Source: a bacterium (lineage in GTDB: Bacteria; Desulfobacterota; Binatia; HRBIN30; CADEER01). Taken from it: a stretch of DNA of 64,000 bases. Below the pieces are notes generated by a model, which saw only the letters and a list, made by a program, of their open reading frames with translations, was not told where the DNA came from and searched no databases. Positions within the stretch are counted from its first letter, which is position 1. Every line of letters starts with the position of its first letter. The DNA lies in the NCBI GenBank assembly GCA_030430165.1, contig JAUIGL010000005.1, positions 1 to 64,000 on the forward strand, in the 5' to 3' direction. Of the stretch, positions 63,878-64,000 are shown one piece after another. A program made the translations under genes and the position numbers.

Positions 63878-63919
63878 GGCGTGACCGATTTCTTTGCAAC
63901 GAACTTCTGATCCAGGACA

Positions 63920-64000
63920 CTAGTCCTTAGACCGAGGACCGCGAGGCTTGGGCACGGCGAACACCAGTGCCAACATCACGATCGCAAAGATCAGCATCAT
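63920..64000 (-). CDS. C-terminal end of a small membrane protein (cut by window edge)
   Basis: The minus-strand frame ending with TAG at 63920-63922 reads a hydrophobic segment (MMLIFAIVMLALVFAVP) and a basic tail KPRGPRSKD. It may start at the ATG at the window edge as a 26-aa peptide, or more probably is the end of a longer membrane protein. Too short to identify. Confidence 0.35.
   Translation of the reverse strand: MMLIFAIVMLALVFAVPKPRGPRSKD

Overview
The window is high-GC DNA with signal-peptide proteins of the dockerin, thrombospondin type-3 and 'CYKAK' cysteine type, C-terminal TM-Arg tails, and sigma-54 regulators. These point to a deltaproteobacterial-grade soil or sediment bacterium, most like Candidatus Binatia (Binatota/Desulfobacterota_B) or a myxobacterial relative. 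This is inferred from protein style only; there is no rRNA in the window. No tRNA, rRNA or CRISPR array was seen.

Region 1 (1-10,113) is an accessory island of visibly lower GC. It holds the tail of a DrmC-like phospholipase D protein, then a complete ISL3-family insertion sequence (386-1891). The IS has cut off the front of a large RHS/YD-repeat toxin gene that ends in a putative ADP-ribosyltransferase tip, and a small candidate immunity gene follows. After these come a divergent Lgt-family membrane protein, a small exported protein, a Thr-type alkaline-phosphatase/sulfatase enzyme and an ADP-ribosylation/crystallin-J1-like protein.

Region 2 (10,300-20,000) has a PHP - MaoC - MaoC operon converging on lnt. 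Upstream of lnt is a giant exported protein that looks like two exported proteins joined in frame.

Region 3 (20,000-33,904) is the regulatory heart. It contains a membrane histidine kinase, a soluble histidine kinase plus NtrC-type response regulator operon, a LuxR-type protein with two HTH domains, transaldolase, and a 1427-residue fusion of a sigma-54 activator with a degenerate nucleotide-cyclase domain, an AAA/STAND ATPase and TPRs. Three strong -24/-12 promoters can be read. Two of them (kinase operon and double-HTH gene) share the palindrome TGTGCA-N5-TGCACA at matching upstream positions. The third has a different large palindrome and drives an MddA-like methanethiol methyltransferase and a second methyltransferase, ending at a clear terminator.

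Region 4 (33,988-41,505) is an RND efflux operon (adaptor, pump, outer-membrane channel) interrupted by a 237-bp MITE-like element, then an exported endonuclease/exonuclease/phosphatase-fold enzyme. Region 5 (41,605-50,062) is a run of exported surface proteins, including an 18-residue cysteine-repeat protein, separated by repeat-rich noncoding DNA. Region 6 (50,345-64,000) is mostly metabolism: PAS-LuxR regulator, Pycsar-effector-like membrane protein, two acyl-CoA dehydrogenases, glycosyltransferase, sulfotransferase, spermidine-synthase-like membrane protein, sulfatase, branched-chain aminotransferase, enoyl-CoA hydratase, TMEM175-like channel, and a TrpF-like protein that lacks the catalytic cysteine.
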